From: an uncultured Verrucomicrobiota bacterium | GTDB taxonomy: Bacteria; Verrucomicrobiota; Verrucomicrobiae; Opitutales; Opitutaceae | Length of the DNA stretch: 22,554 bases | Assembly (NCBI GenBank): GCA_946481225.1 | Contig: CAMLNJ010000002.1 | Location: forward strand, 1-22,554 | Reading direction: 5' to 3' | Part shown: one piece after another, positions 1 through 7,456 of the stretch | How the letters are laid out: every line of letters begins with the position of its first letter | Position numbering within the stretch: the first letter of the stretch is position 1 | Position numbers and translations under genes: made by a program | Notes under the pieces: model-generated | Seen by the model: only the letters and a program-made list of their open reading frames with translations | Databases searched by the model: none | What the model was told of the DNA's origin: nothing

Positions 1-2611
1 CGAGGTATTTGACGAGTTTCAGGCGCTGGGCTTCGCCGCCGCTGAGGGTGTTGAGCGGTTGGCCGAGCGTGAGGTAGCCGAGGCCGACTTGGTCGAGGAC
101 GGCGAGCCGGGCGCGGATGGCGGGTTGCGAGACGAAGTGTTCGAGGGCGTCGGCGACGGACGTGTTGAGCAGGTCGGCGACGGATTTTTCCTGCCAGGTG
201 ATGGCGAGGATCTCGGGCTTGAATCGGCGGCCTTCGCAGACGGGGCAGGGGACGAAGACGTCGGAGAGGAACTGCATCTCGACGCGTTCGTAGCCGAGGC
301 CCTGGCAGTGGTCGCAGCGGCCGTCGCCGGCGTTGAAGGAGAAGGAGGACGAGCTGAAGCCGGCGGCTTTGGCGGTCTCGGTCTTGGCGTAGAGCTCGCG
401 GATGAGGTCCCAGGCCTCGGTGTAGAGGGCGGGGTTGGAGCGCGGGGTGCGGGAGAGCGGAGACTGGTCGACGAGGACGATCTCGGTGAAGGATTCGTCG
501 CCGGTGATGGATTTGATCTGCGCGGCGTCCTCGGTGAGCTGGCGGCGCTTGGCGAGGAGGCCTTGGTGGATGACCTTGTCGAGGAGGGTGGATTTGCCGG
601 AGCCGGAAACGCCGGAGAGGGCGACGAAGCGTTGAAGGGGGAGCGAGACGGAGAGGTTTTGTAGGTTGTGCTTGGATACGCCGGTGAAGGTGAGCCAAGC
701 CTGCGAGCTGGAAGCTCGCGCCACTTTGCGGCGGGTGGCGGGCGCGGGGATGGACCGGCGGCCGGAGAGGTAGGCGCCGGTGAGCGAGTCGCGGGAGCGG
801 AGAAGGGCGGGGAGGTCGCCCTGGAAGACAAGGTGGCCGCCTTTGGCGCCGGGGACGGGCCCGATTTCGAGGACGTGGTCGGCGGCGCGGATCATGGACT
901 CGTCGTGCTCGACTAGGACGACGGTGTTGCCGGCGTCGGTGAGGGTGCGGATGATCTCGATGAGGCGGTCGATGTCGCGCGGGTGGAGGCCGACGGAGGG
1001 CTCGTCGAGGACGAAGAGGGTGTCGACGAGCGAGGTGCCGAGGCAGGAGGTGAGGCCGACGCGCATGGTCTCGCCGCCGGAGAGGGTTTTGCTCGTGCGA
1101 TCAAGGGTGAGGTAGCCGAGGCCGACCTGCACGAGGTAGCGCAGGCGAGTGAGGATGGATTCGTGGGCGAGGTGGACGGAGCGGTCGGCGGATTTGCCGA
1201 CGGGGACGTCGGCGTTCCCGGGGGGGGCGACCAGCGTGAGGAGCTCGGCGACGGGGAGCTGGTAGAGCTCGGGGAGGGTTTTGCCGTTCCATTTCCAGCA
1301 GAGGGACTCGGGCTGGAGGCGGGTGCCTCCGCAGTCGGGGCACTCGTTGTAGGCGCGGAAGCGGGAGAGGAAGACGCGGACGTGGGTCTTGTAGGTATTC
1401 TTTTCGAGCCAGTCGAAGAAGCCTTTCAGGCCATACCAGGCGGCGGGCCATTCGCGGCCCGGTCGTCCGTAGTCGGGCTCGCCTTCGAGGACGAGTTTCT
1501 GGTGCTCGGGGGAGAGGTCGGCGAAGGGGACGTTGACGGGGATGCCGGTTTTTTTGGCGAAGCGGAGGAGGTCTTTTTGCGATTCGCCGTAGGTGTCGCC
1601 TTGCCAGGCCTTGATGGCGCCGTCGGCGATGGAGAGCGAGCGGTCGGGGATGGCGAGGTTCGTATCGATCTCGATGATACGTCCGAAGCCGCGGCAGCGC
1701 GGGCAGGCGCCGAGGGGGGAGTTGAAGGAGAAGAGAGCGGGGGAGGCGGGGCGGAAGACGCGACCGGTCTCGGGAGAATGCAGGCCGCGGGAGTAGTGGC
1801 CGACGGGGATGAAAACGGAGGTGCCGAGCCGGGGCTCGGCGTTCCCGGGGGCGAAGAGGTGGAGTTCGCCCTGGCCGAAGTGGATGGCTTGCTCGGCGGC
1901 CTCGAGGAAGCGGACCTTGGCCTCGGCGTTGAGCGCGATGCGGTCCTGCGCGACGAAGAGGTGGGCGGCGGAGGCGAGGGGGACGGGATCGGCGAGGAGG
2001 TCGTCGACGCGGTGGGCGGATAGAGCAGGGAGCGAGGAGCCCGGGGCTGGGAGCAGGACGCGGACGTAGGACTGGCCTTTGAGACTGGCGAGGATTTCGG
2101 ACCACTCGAGGTTGGCGGGGCGCTTGACCTTGAATGCGATGACGAGAGTTTGGCCGGGGTGGGAGGCGGAGGCTTTTTCCCAGATGGTCGAAGGCGTGTC
2201 GTCCTCGACGGGTCTGCCGGTGGCGGGGTCGAAGCAGGCGGCGACGTGGCTGAACCAGACTTTGAAGTAGTCGGTGAGCTCGGTCATCGTGCCGACGGTC
2301 GAGCGGGAGGTTTTGACCGTGTTGGTCTGCTCGATGGCGATGGAGGGGCGGATGTTCTCGATGCTGTCGACCTTGGGCTTGTCGAGGAGGTCGAGGAACT
2401 GGCGGGTGTAGGCGGAGAAGGTTTCGACGTAGCGGCGCTGGCCTTCGGCGTGCAGGGTGTCGAAGACGAGGGAACTTTTGCCCGCGCCGCTGGGGCCGGT
2501 GACGACGATGTAGCGGCCAAGCGGCAGATCGAGGTCGAAGCCTTTGAGGTTGTTTTGGCGCACGCCGCGCAGGCGGATGCATTCCGGGGCCGGGGAGGAT
2601 GCAGAGGGCAC
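1..2611 (-). CDS. uvrA: UvrA-family excinuclease ABC subunit A (3' end cut by window edge)
   Basis: DNA-damage recognition ATPase of nucleotide excision repair, cytoplasmic. The minus frame stays open from about 2737 to base 1; the gene runs off the left edge, so about 870 codons are visible (E. coli UvrA has 940 residues). Seen in order: Walker A GPSGAGKSS (about 2480-2510), EGQRRYVETFSAYTRQFL, the EQTNTVKTSRSTVGTMTE segment, a zinc-module half CPRC (1694-1705), CPDC (about 1340), LSGGETMRVGL with LDEPSVGLHPRD (about 1000-1080), a second Walker A GVSGSGKST (about 600), an intact C-terminal zinc finger GRCDHC...PCPVC (about 240-320) and LSGGEAQRLKL (about 20-50). No in-frame ATG exists upstream of the conserved core; GTG at 2611 is my chosen start, with GTG at 2620 or 2671 as alternatives. 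The variant motifs and missing cysteines may mean a UvrA paralogue rather than the housekeeping copy. Confidence 0.93.
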   Translation of the reverse strand, partial: MPSASSPAPECIRLRGVRQNNLKGFDLDLPLGRYIVVTGPSGAGKSSLVFDTLHAEGQRRYVETFSAYTRQFLDLLDKPKVDSIENIRPSIAIEQTNTVKTSRSTVGTMTELTDYFKVWFSHVAACFDPATGRPVEDDTPSTIWEKASASHPGQTLVIAFKVKRPANLEWSEILASLKGQSYVRVLLPAPGSSLPALSAHRVDDLLADPVPLASAAHLFVAQDRIALNAEAKVRFLEAAEQAIHFGQGELHLFAPGNAEPRLGTSVFIPVGHYSRGLHSPETGRVFRPASPALFSFNSPLGACPRCRGFGRIIEIDTNLAIPDRSLSIADGAIKAWQGDTYGESQKDLLRFAKKTGIPVNVPFADLSPEHQKLVLEGEPDYGRPGREWPAAWYGLKGFFDWLEKNTYKTHVRVFLSRFRAYNECPDCGGTRLQPESLCWKWNGKTLPELYQLPVAELLTLVAPPGNADVPVGKSADRSVHLAHESILTRLRYLVQVGLGYLTLDRTSKTLSGGETMRVGLTSCLGTSLVDTLFVLDEPSVGLHPRDIDRLIEIIRTLTDAGNTVVLVEHDESMIRAADHVLEIGPVPGAKGGHLVFQGDLPALLRSRDSLTGAYLSGRRSIPAPATRRKVARASSSQAWLTFTGVSKHNLQNLSVSLPLQRFVALSGVSGSGKSTLLDKVIHQGLLAKRRQLTEDAAQIKSITGDESFTEIVLVDQSPLSRTPRSNPALYTEAWDLIRELYAKTETAKAAGFSSSSFSFNAGDGRCDHCQGLGYERVEMQFLSDVFVPCPVCEGRRFKPEILAITWQEKSVADLLNTSVADALEHFVSQPAIRARLAVLDQVGLGYLTLGQPLNTLSGGEAQRLKLVKYL
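692..724. repeat. REP-like palindrome inside uvrA
   Basis: A perfect 7-bp stem GCGAGCT (703-709) / AGCTCGC (713-719) closes on GGA. Flanks read gagccaagcct on the left and gccac on the right. It lies in the linker between the two ATPase modules of uvrA, where it is translated as VARASSSQAW without breaking the frame. A second palindrome with the same CTTCCAG centre but a different stem lies at 15697-15713. It is probably a REP-type mobile palindrome, inferred from form and placement. Confidence 0.6.
2022..2056. repeat. Heptameric GGAGCNN tandem repeat inside uvrA
   Basis: Five consecutive 7-nt units (agagcag, ggagcga, ggagccc, ggggctg, ggagcag) fit GGAGCNN. The period is not a multiple of three, yet the uvrA frame continues, reading roughly LLPAPGSSLPALSAH in an insertion segment of the first ATPase half. 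The same unit recurs immediately upstream of cmk (18091-18125) and aroA (19534-19568). Confidence 0.7.
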
Positions 2612-2627
2612 GGCCGACACGGCCGTG
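2609..2627. repeat. Palindrome at the uvrA start region
   Basis: CACGGCC (2609-2615) and GGCCGTG (2621-2627) form a 7-bp stem around GACAC. It overlaps the GTG codons at 2611 and 2620 that are the closest possible uvrA starts, so it could fold over the initiation site or be a REP-like insertion that supplied the start. Confidence 0.5.
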
Positions 2628-2737
2628 GCTACACGGGGGGAGCGGGGAAGGGAGGCGTTGGAACGGACCACGCGGGCACGAAGGTCAGCGCGCGGCGGAA
2701 GGCAAACGCGGAGGCATGCCGGCGCGCGACGCGCGGC

Positions 2738-3415
2738 TCAGGTCGAGGGGGCGGGATTTTTCATCGTCCCAAGAAAAGCCTCCGCTTCGCGGATAGATTT
2801 TTCCATTTCGGCGACGAGGCGGCCTACGTCGCTCTCCAGTCCACGGGCGGTGCCGGAGAGGCCCGCGACGGCTTGGGCGTTTAGATTGGCTTTGAGGACG
2901 AGCACCTTGTCCCGGAATTTCTGCAGCACCGGATCCATGCGCCCGGCGGCGGCGTTCATCGTCTGGATCAAGCTGTCGGCTCGGGTGCGTGTCTCGCGGA
3001 GAAGGCGTTCGCTTTCGCGGCGGTCATCGCGATCGACGATCGATGCCGCCTCCTTTTCCCATTCGCGAAACAGCGCCTCGCTCACATCTTCGGTGGATTC
3101 TATGCGTTTGCGCACGTCGAGCGCGCTGGCTTCGCAATCTTTCAGCGCGGTGTTGAGGCGCGCGTAGGTGGCCTTGATCTCGCCGGGTTCGACCTGGGTG
3201 AGGGCGAGAAACTGGGCGAGGGCGTCTTGGAACTCTTTTTTGGCGTCCGTTTGCGCCTCGCGCGCATCTTCGACGCGGGAGACCAGGATATCTCGCTTGT
3301 GGTAACCGAGTTTTTCGGCGGCCTGGTAGTAGACGCCGCTGGTGCAGCCGGCGCAAACGATCACGAGGAGCGCGGTGGCGAGGCGGATCCCATTCGAAGA
3401 AAGGAGCGGAGGCAT
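2738..3415 (-). CDS. DUF2959 family lipoprotein
   Basis: A 225-residue exported protein of unknown function. The N-terminus has a short polar stretch, a hydrophobic segment (about residues 12-22) and a cysteine in CAGCTSG that fits a lipoprotein signal, though position -3 is Cys rather than the usual Leu. The segment after it (YHKRDILVSRVEDAREAQ) is the hallmark I associate with DUF2959. The rest is acidic/basic and predicted almost entirely helical, probably coiled coil, with no catalytic motif. I chose the ATG at 3415 because the signal sequence begins there; an ATG 24 codons upstream would bury it. The stop is in the same frame as uvrA, which begins about 126 nt downstream, so cotranscription is possible. 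Confidence 0.85.
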   Translation of the reverse strand: MPPLLSSNGIRLATALLVIVCAGCTSGVYYQAAEKLGYHKRDILVSRVEDAREAQTDAKKEFQDALAQFLALTQVEPGEIKATYARLNTALKDCEASALDVRKRIESTEDVSEALFREWEKEAASIVDRDDRRESERLLRETRTRADSLIQTMNAAAGRMDPVLQKFRDKVLVLKANLNAQAVAGLSGTARGLESDVGRLVAEMEKSIREAEAFLGTMKNPAPST

Positions 3416-3521
3416 GTGAATCTCGACAGCTTGCGCGGCTGCGGGTTCTCGCGAATCGATGTCGGAGGCGCCGTTTGGGGATCGCAAGGGGCCCGCGCTG
3501 GCACGCCAGCCCGGTTTTTAG

Positions 3522-3554
3522 CCCGGATCCGCAATCATCCCGTGGGAATCCGGG
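3522..3554. repeat. Inverted repeat just downstream of the acetyltransferase gene
   Basis: CCCGGAT (3522-3528) and ATCCGGG (3548-3554) are exact inverted copies, ending one base from the acetyltransferase stop codon. Another small palindrome, GCTGGCacGCCAGC, lies at about 3497-3510. There is no T-tract in the direction of transcription, so a REP-like element is as likely as a terminator. Confidence 0.45.
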
Positions 3555-3555
3555 T

Positions 3556-4410
3556 TCAACCGAGGGAGAAGCTCATGAGGCTGTAAATGCGCTCCGGCCG
3601 GTCGGCCGGGGGGCGGCCTCGGTAAAGGCGAACGGTCGTGGCTTCGGGGACCAGGCCGTTTTTGCGGGCGAGCCGGGCCGCGTCGGGGTTTGTTTCGGGG
3701 CAATCGATCGCGATCTTCTCGCCGAGGGCAAAGCTCGCCAATGCGTCGAAGAGGGCTTCCGCCGCCTCCGGGTCGTCGGCTTGGAGCGGACCGATGCGAA
3801 CGCCTTGGTGGCACCTGCGCGCGACGCCGAATCCGCAGAGGCGGCCCTCGCGGTAAAAGCCGAGCGCGAGGCTCGCGGGCAACGTGATCCACGCCTTTAG
3901 AAATGCGGCACGTGAAAACCCCGTGCTTTTCATGTCGTAGGCAAGGAGCCTTTCGACGCACGAATCGGCCAAGAGTTGGATGCCGGGTTGCCAAGGACGA
4001 GCCGACCTGGGGGCGACGCCAGTATGGGAGACGGTTATGTGGTGCGGTTGCAGCCCGGCGCGGGAATAGGCGCGCACATGCTCCGGCACGCCGTCGCCGC
4101 CGATGGTGCGGTCGCCCAGTCGTTCGAAGCCCGCTTGCAAAAGATGCCAGGCGTGCGCCGAGCGGCGATAGGAAGGCGCGACCACGAAAAAGCCGAGATG
4201 ACCGAATCCGGGCGAGAAGCGGACCGCGGATATGGCGCCGACAAGACGGCCATTAAGCTCCAAAGTGAGGAGGGAGCCGGGATCCGCCATCTCGAAAACG
4301 AAGGGATCGCAGGGGCCGGGATTCCAGCCCTCGGAGATGGCCCACTCTTGAGCGCAATTCATTTCTCGATGCGTCAAGGGCCGGATCACGGCGTTTGAGA
4401 GGCTATACAT
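3556..4410 (-). CDS. Tandem GNAT-type N-acetyltransferase (YitH-like)
   Basis: A 284-residue cytoplasmic protein with two GNAT-like halves. The N-terminal half (about 8-135) has the GNAT order: MADPGSLLTLELNGRLVGAISAVRF as central strands, then FFVVAPSYRRSAHAWHLLQAG as the acetyl-CoA loop and helix, then VRAYSRAGLQPH. The C-terminal half (about 160-284) matches my memory of the Acetyltransf_18 domain, with VRIGPLQADDPEAAEALFDAL and IAIDCPETNPDAARLARKNGLVPE. The pyrophosphate loop usually reads R/QxxGxG/A; here RRSAHA lacks the glycines, so catalysis is uncertain. Substrate unknown. It is divergent from the riboswitch and receptor gene, with its ATG at the edge of that leader, so the promoters share about 20-100 bp. 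Confidence 0.8.
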   Translation of the reverse strand: MYSLSNAVIRPLTHREMNCAQEWAISEGWNPGPCDPFVFEMADPGSLLTLELNGRLVGAISAVRFSPGFGHLGFFVVAPSYRRSAHAWHLLQAGFERLGDRTIGGDGVPEHVRAYSRAGLQPHHITVSHTGVAPRSARPWQPGIQLLADSCVERLLAYDMKSTGFSRAAFLKAWITLPASLALGFYREGRLCGFGVARRCHQGVRIGPLQADDPEAAEALFDALASFALGEKIAIDCPETNPDAARLARKNGLVPEATTVRLYRGRPPADRPERIYSLMSFSLG

Positions 4411-4414
4411 GGTG

Positions 4415-4625
4415 ATCCGGTGTTTCGGGTCGTGGTGGGTAAAGATTGCCGAGAAGGGACACGTCGTTTCCGTTGTGGGAAAATCCCCGGCCGGGGGGGC
4501 GGCCGAGACTAGGGGTAAGCCGGCTGCTAATAATCCGGGGACCTTACTGGATTATGACCCCATCGTCCATCGGGCAGTTTACCCTAGGAGACGGGCCCAG
4601 GGACGTATGGGGATTTCCCCTTTCC
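4415..4625 (+). promoter_or_regulatory. Cobalamin (B12) riboswitch
   Basis: Recognised by eye. A B12-box-like TAGGAGACGGGCCC (about 4585-4598) is close to the consensus AGGAGACCUGCC. Upstream are AAGGGACAC (about 4454), GGGAAAATCCCC (about 4478) and a GC-rich hairpin CGGCCG...CGGCCG followed by GAGACTAGGGGTAA, in the order of the conserved core. GGGTC (4427-4431) can pair with GGCCC (4594-4598) to close the domain; CTAGGGGTAA (about 4509-4518) pairs with TTACCCTAG; ATAATCC pairs with GGATTAT (about 4530-4555) as a peripheral helix. GGGGATTTCCCC (4609-4620) may be part of the expression platform. The family binds adenosyl- or aquocobalamin and usually represses downstream genes. Boundaries are approximate. 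Confidence 0.75.
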
Positions 4626-4649
4626 GGAGGGTTTTGGCATCGCTTTCTC

Positions 4650-4709
4650 ACGGGGGATGAAAGGGGATTTACATGCTTAGCGCGGCGCGCGGATACCCCC
4701 GTCCGCGCC
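4650..4709 (+). promoter_or_regulatory. Second structured leader element before the receptor gene
   Basis: A perfect 7-bp hairpin GCGCGGA (4687-4693) / TCCGCGC (4702-4708) has the loop TACCCCCG. The CCCCCGT part can pair instead with ACGGGGG at 4650-4656, so two folds compete about 20 nt ahead of the receptor start. This suggests a platform acting on translation initiation, since no T-tract follows. Inference from sequence only. Confidence 0.4.
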
Positions 4710-4727
4710 TAATTCTCAAGCCCCCAA

Positions 4728-6788
4728 ATGCCCATGCGTAATAGGTTGCCTGTCTTGGTTCCTGTCTTGGTTTTCTCCCACCTTCAGTTGTTTGGTGCCG
4801 AAGCGTTGTCACCGGCGCGCACCAGTCCGGAGCTCGGGGATCTTTCTCTGGAGCAGCTGATGGAGATTCCCGTGGAGTCGGTGAGCGGAGTCTCGAAATA
4901 TCAGCAAAGCATCCGGCGTGCGCCGGCGGGCGTGACAGTCTTCACCTCCGCAGATATTCGGAACCACGGGTGGACGACGCTAGGGGACGTGTTGCGGGCT
5001 GCTCCGGGCCTCCATGTCCGAAGCGACCGCTTTTATGATTACGTCGGCACGCGGGGCTTCACGCGCACCTATGATTATAATTCGCGGATGCTGATCCTGC
5101 TCGATGGTCATCGTCTGGACGATCCGATCTATCAACAGGGGGCCATCGGCACGGATTTCATCCTGGATCTTGATCTCGTGGAGCGCGTCGAGGTCATCAC
5201 GGGACCGGGCTCGTCCGTTTACGGGAGCAATGCTTTTTACGGCGCGGTGAATGTGATCCCGAAGACCGGGCGAGACATCGGGGGCGCGGAGGTGTCCGTT
5301 TCGGCCGGCTCCGAGCCGTCATCCAAAGCGCGTGCCACCGTGGGGGATCGCACGGCGGGCGGAGTCGACTACATCGTGTCGGCGTCCGAGTGGTGGTCGC
5401 GTGGCGAGGGCGAGTTTGACCTGCCGCCGTCGTGGAGCGCGGTCGGGGACGTTTTCGTGCCGGGGCGTCTGCGCGGTTCGGTGGCCAAGAACAAGGACGA
5501 CATGCACCACCAGAGCGCCTTTGCCCGAGTCTCATGGCGGGGACTCTCCGGCGAGGCGGCCTACGGTCGCCGAAAGAAGGAGGTGCTGCCTTACGTGTAT
5601 TACACGCCGAACGACGCGGATGCGCATGGCACCGACGAGCGGGCGTATTTGTTGGTCAAGGCGCAGGGCGAGCCGACGCCCGACTCGGCGTTGCAGGCGA
5701 AGCTGGCCCTCGATGTCTATCGTTACGACGGATATTTTCTGCCGCCCTCCGTCGGGTTCGCGCCGTTCGCGCCGTATGCGCGCAGTCTCTCGATCAATGG
5801 CGAGGTGAGCTGGAGGCAGGCCATCGCGGAGGCCCATACGTTAAGCGTCGGCATCGAGTATCAGGAGAATCTCCGGCAGGACCTGGGGGCCGAGCTGCTG
5901 GACACAAACACTCCCTATATCGATCCTCCCATCCGCGAATCCTCCCGCTATTTCAGCCCCTTCGCCCAGCTCGACTGGGAGTTTTCGCAGACCTTGCGCG
6001 CCTCTTTGGGCGGCCGCTACGATTATTACGACGTGGGCGACGAGCGGTTGACTCCTCGGGTGGGGCTCATCTGGGACCCGACCGCGAACACGACGCTCAA
6101 ACTGCTTTACGGCGAGGCCTTCCGCGTCCCCAATCTCGCCGAGCGCTCCCCCGGCGAGCCGGGGATCGTGCAAAACCCGGACATCCGCCCCGAGACGAAC
6201 CGCAGCTGGGAGTTTATCGCGGAGCATCGTTTCGGTCCGGTCTGGCGGGTCGAGTCGCACGCCTACTACACGGTTTCGAGCGATCTGATCACGCAGGTGA
6301 ACGTGCCCAACGATCCGTCCGATCCCGACGACGATGAAAGCACCTACGGCAACGTGGACCGCTTCGTGACCCGCGGCTTCGACATCGGCCCCGCGGCGCA
6401 TTTCCCGTCCGGCGTGCAATTGCGCGGCTCGGTGACTTTTCAGGACACACGCGACGACGCGACCGACGAGATCGTCGCCGACGCGCCGAAATGCCTGGTG
6501 AAGCTGCACGCCTCCGCGCCGGTCGTGGAGAAGTGGCTGCGCGCCTCCGCCGAGGTGCTTTACGTCGGCGACCGCAAGGACAGCGGCGATCCCTTCGGCG
6601 TGGTGCGGCGCACCGGAGACTACGTGACGGGCAACTTCACCTTGCGGGCCTCGCGCGTGTGGCATCGTTGGGACCTGGCGTTCTCGGTTTACAACGTGGC
6701 GGACGCCCGTTGGTCCGATCCTAAAAACTACGGTCAAATTTCCTCTCCGCCTCGCTCTTTTGTCGTGCGCGCCACTTTGGACTTTTGA
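4728..6788 (+). CDS. TonB-dependent outer-membrane receptor, probable cobalamin importer (BtuB-like)
   Basis: A 686-residue beta-barrel receptor for TonB-driven uptake across the outer membrane. Residues 1-24 are a signal peptide ending LFGA. A segment LGDLSLEQLMEIPVESVSGV (37-56) resembles the TonB-box region of this receptor class. The plug spans about 65-180, with VTVFTSADIRNHG, LGDVLRAAPGLHV, MLILLDGHRL and VERVEVITGPGSSVYGSNAFYGAVNVI. The barrel follows and ends RSFVVRATLDF with the C-terminal Phe expected for barrel assembly. Cobalamin is inferred from the riboswitch upstream, not from the protein, whose plug resembles receptors with varied ligands. ATG at 4728 is used; ATG 4734 is also in frame. 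The stop codon overlaps the next gene's ATG (TGATG). Confidence 0.9.
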   Translation: MPMRNRLPVLVPVLVFSHLQLFGAEALSPARTSPELGDLSLEQLMEIPVESVSGVSKYQQSIRRAPAGVTVFTSADIRNHGWTTLGDVLRAAPGLHVRSDRFYDYVGTRGFTRTYDYNSRMLILLDGHRLDDPIYQQGAIGTDFILDLDLVERVEVITGPGSSVYGSNAFYGAVNVIPKTGRDIGGAEVSVSAGSEPSSKARATVGDRTAGGVDYIVSASEWWSRGEGEFDLPPSWSAVGDVFVPGRLRGSVAKNKDDMHHQSAFARVSWRGLSGEAAYGRRKKEVLPYVYYTPNDADAHGTDERAYLLVKAQGEPTPDSALQAKLALDVYRYDGYFLPPSVGFAPFAPYARSLSINGEVSWRQAIAEAHTLSVGIEYQENLRQDLGAELLDTNTPYIDPPIRESSRYFSPFAQLDWEFSQTLRASLGGRYDYYDVGDERLTPRVGLIWDPTANTTLKLLYGEAFRVPNLAERSPGEPGIVQNPDIRPETNRSWEFIAEHRFGPVWRVESHAYYTVSSDLITQVNVPNDPSDPDDDESTYGNVDRFVTRGFDIGPAAHFPSGVQLRGSVTFQDTRDDATDEIVADAPKCLVKLHASAPVVEKWLRASAEVLYVGDRKDSGDPFGVVRRTGDYVTGNFTLRASRVWHRWDLAFSVYNVADARWSDPKNYGQISSPPRSFVVRATLDF

Positions 6789-7429
6789 TGCGCGGGTTTG
6801 CTTCCACGTTCAGCTTTGGGCGGCGTCTGGCGCTGCTCGGACTGATCCTCGCCGGCATGATGGCCGGAGGGGCGGGGCGGGCGTTTGGCGCGCAGCCGCC
6901 CGCCGCGGAGCTATACGGAAGCGAGGAGGTGCAGGCGCTCATCCTTTTCAATTTTATCCGTTACACCGAGTGACCGGGGGAGGCGTTGCCGGAGCATGCT
7001 CCGTTCGTCGTGGGAGTGGCGGGAAGCCGCGCCTTGGAGGACGAGCTGATCGAGCTCGCCGACAAGCAGACCGTGCTCAAGCGCCGAGTTCGAGTCGTGC
7101 GAGTCAAGACCGCGCGGGATCTGACCGGTTGCCATGTGCTCTACATCAATCCCGTGTCCAGCCCCGGCGAGGAAGCCGGTCCGGCATTGGTGGAACTTAT
7201 GCCGCAGGTGCGGGGCAAGCCTATCCTGACCGTCTCGAGCGATTCGGGTTTTGTGCGGCAGGGCGGGATCGTGAATATTTACAAGGGCGAGTCCGGCAAG
7301 CTGCGCTTCGAGATCGCGCCCGACAACGCCAAGGCGGCCGGGCTCGTGCTGAGTTCCCGTTTGCTTTCGCTGGCGCGGGTGGTTCCGGGCGCGGAAGCGA
7401 AGCCGACGGAATCGACGGCGAAGCCCTGA
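6788..7429 (+). pseudogene. YfiR-family (DUF4154) periplasmic protein interrupted by an in-frame TGA
   Basis: YfiR-family proteins are periplasmic and, where studied, restrain a membrane diguanylate cyclase; many others follow TonB receptor genes. The frame starts at ATG 6788, overlapping the receptor stop by one base, so translation is probably coupled. Residues 1-35 are a signal peptide (LALLGLILAGMMAGG...AFGA). The family opening EVQALILFNFIRYTE is followed by TGA at 6971-6973 (codon 62), then PGEALPEHAPFVVGVAG and the rest: GCHVLYINPVSSPGEE, GKPILTVSSDSGFVRQGG, KLRFEIAPDNAKAAG and LVLSSRLLSLARV. The family normally has Trp at the stop position (FxEWP), so one G-to-A change explains it. 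Everything after the stop is intact. It may be a recent nonsense mutation, a sequencing error, or readthrough (UGAC context). No cyclase or kinase gene follows. Confidence 0.85.
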
Positions 7430-7456
7430 GCCGGGCCGGCTGACCGAGGGGAGGTC

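Noticed and set aside
59..2582. Several long frames on both strands across the uvrA region
   Set aside because: They are out-of-phase readings of GC-rich coding DNA, full of Arg/Pro/Ser or Gly/Glu/Val and without motifs. The motif-bearing minus frame is uvrA itself.
4441..4712. Small plus-strand frames in the leader before the receptor
   Set aside because: They lie within the riboswitch and have no homology. The RNA structure explains the conserved-looking blocks.
6974..7429. Second half of the yfiR gene as an independent gene starting at TTG 6986
   Set aside because: It would lack the signal peptide and the first family block; the same frame and family alignment show one gene split by a stop codon.
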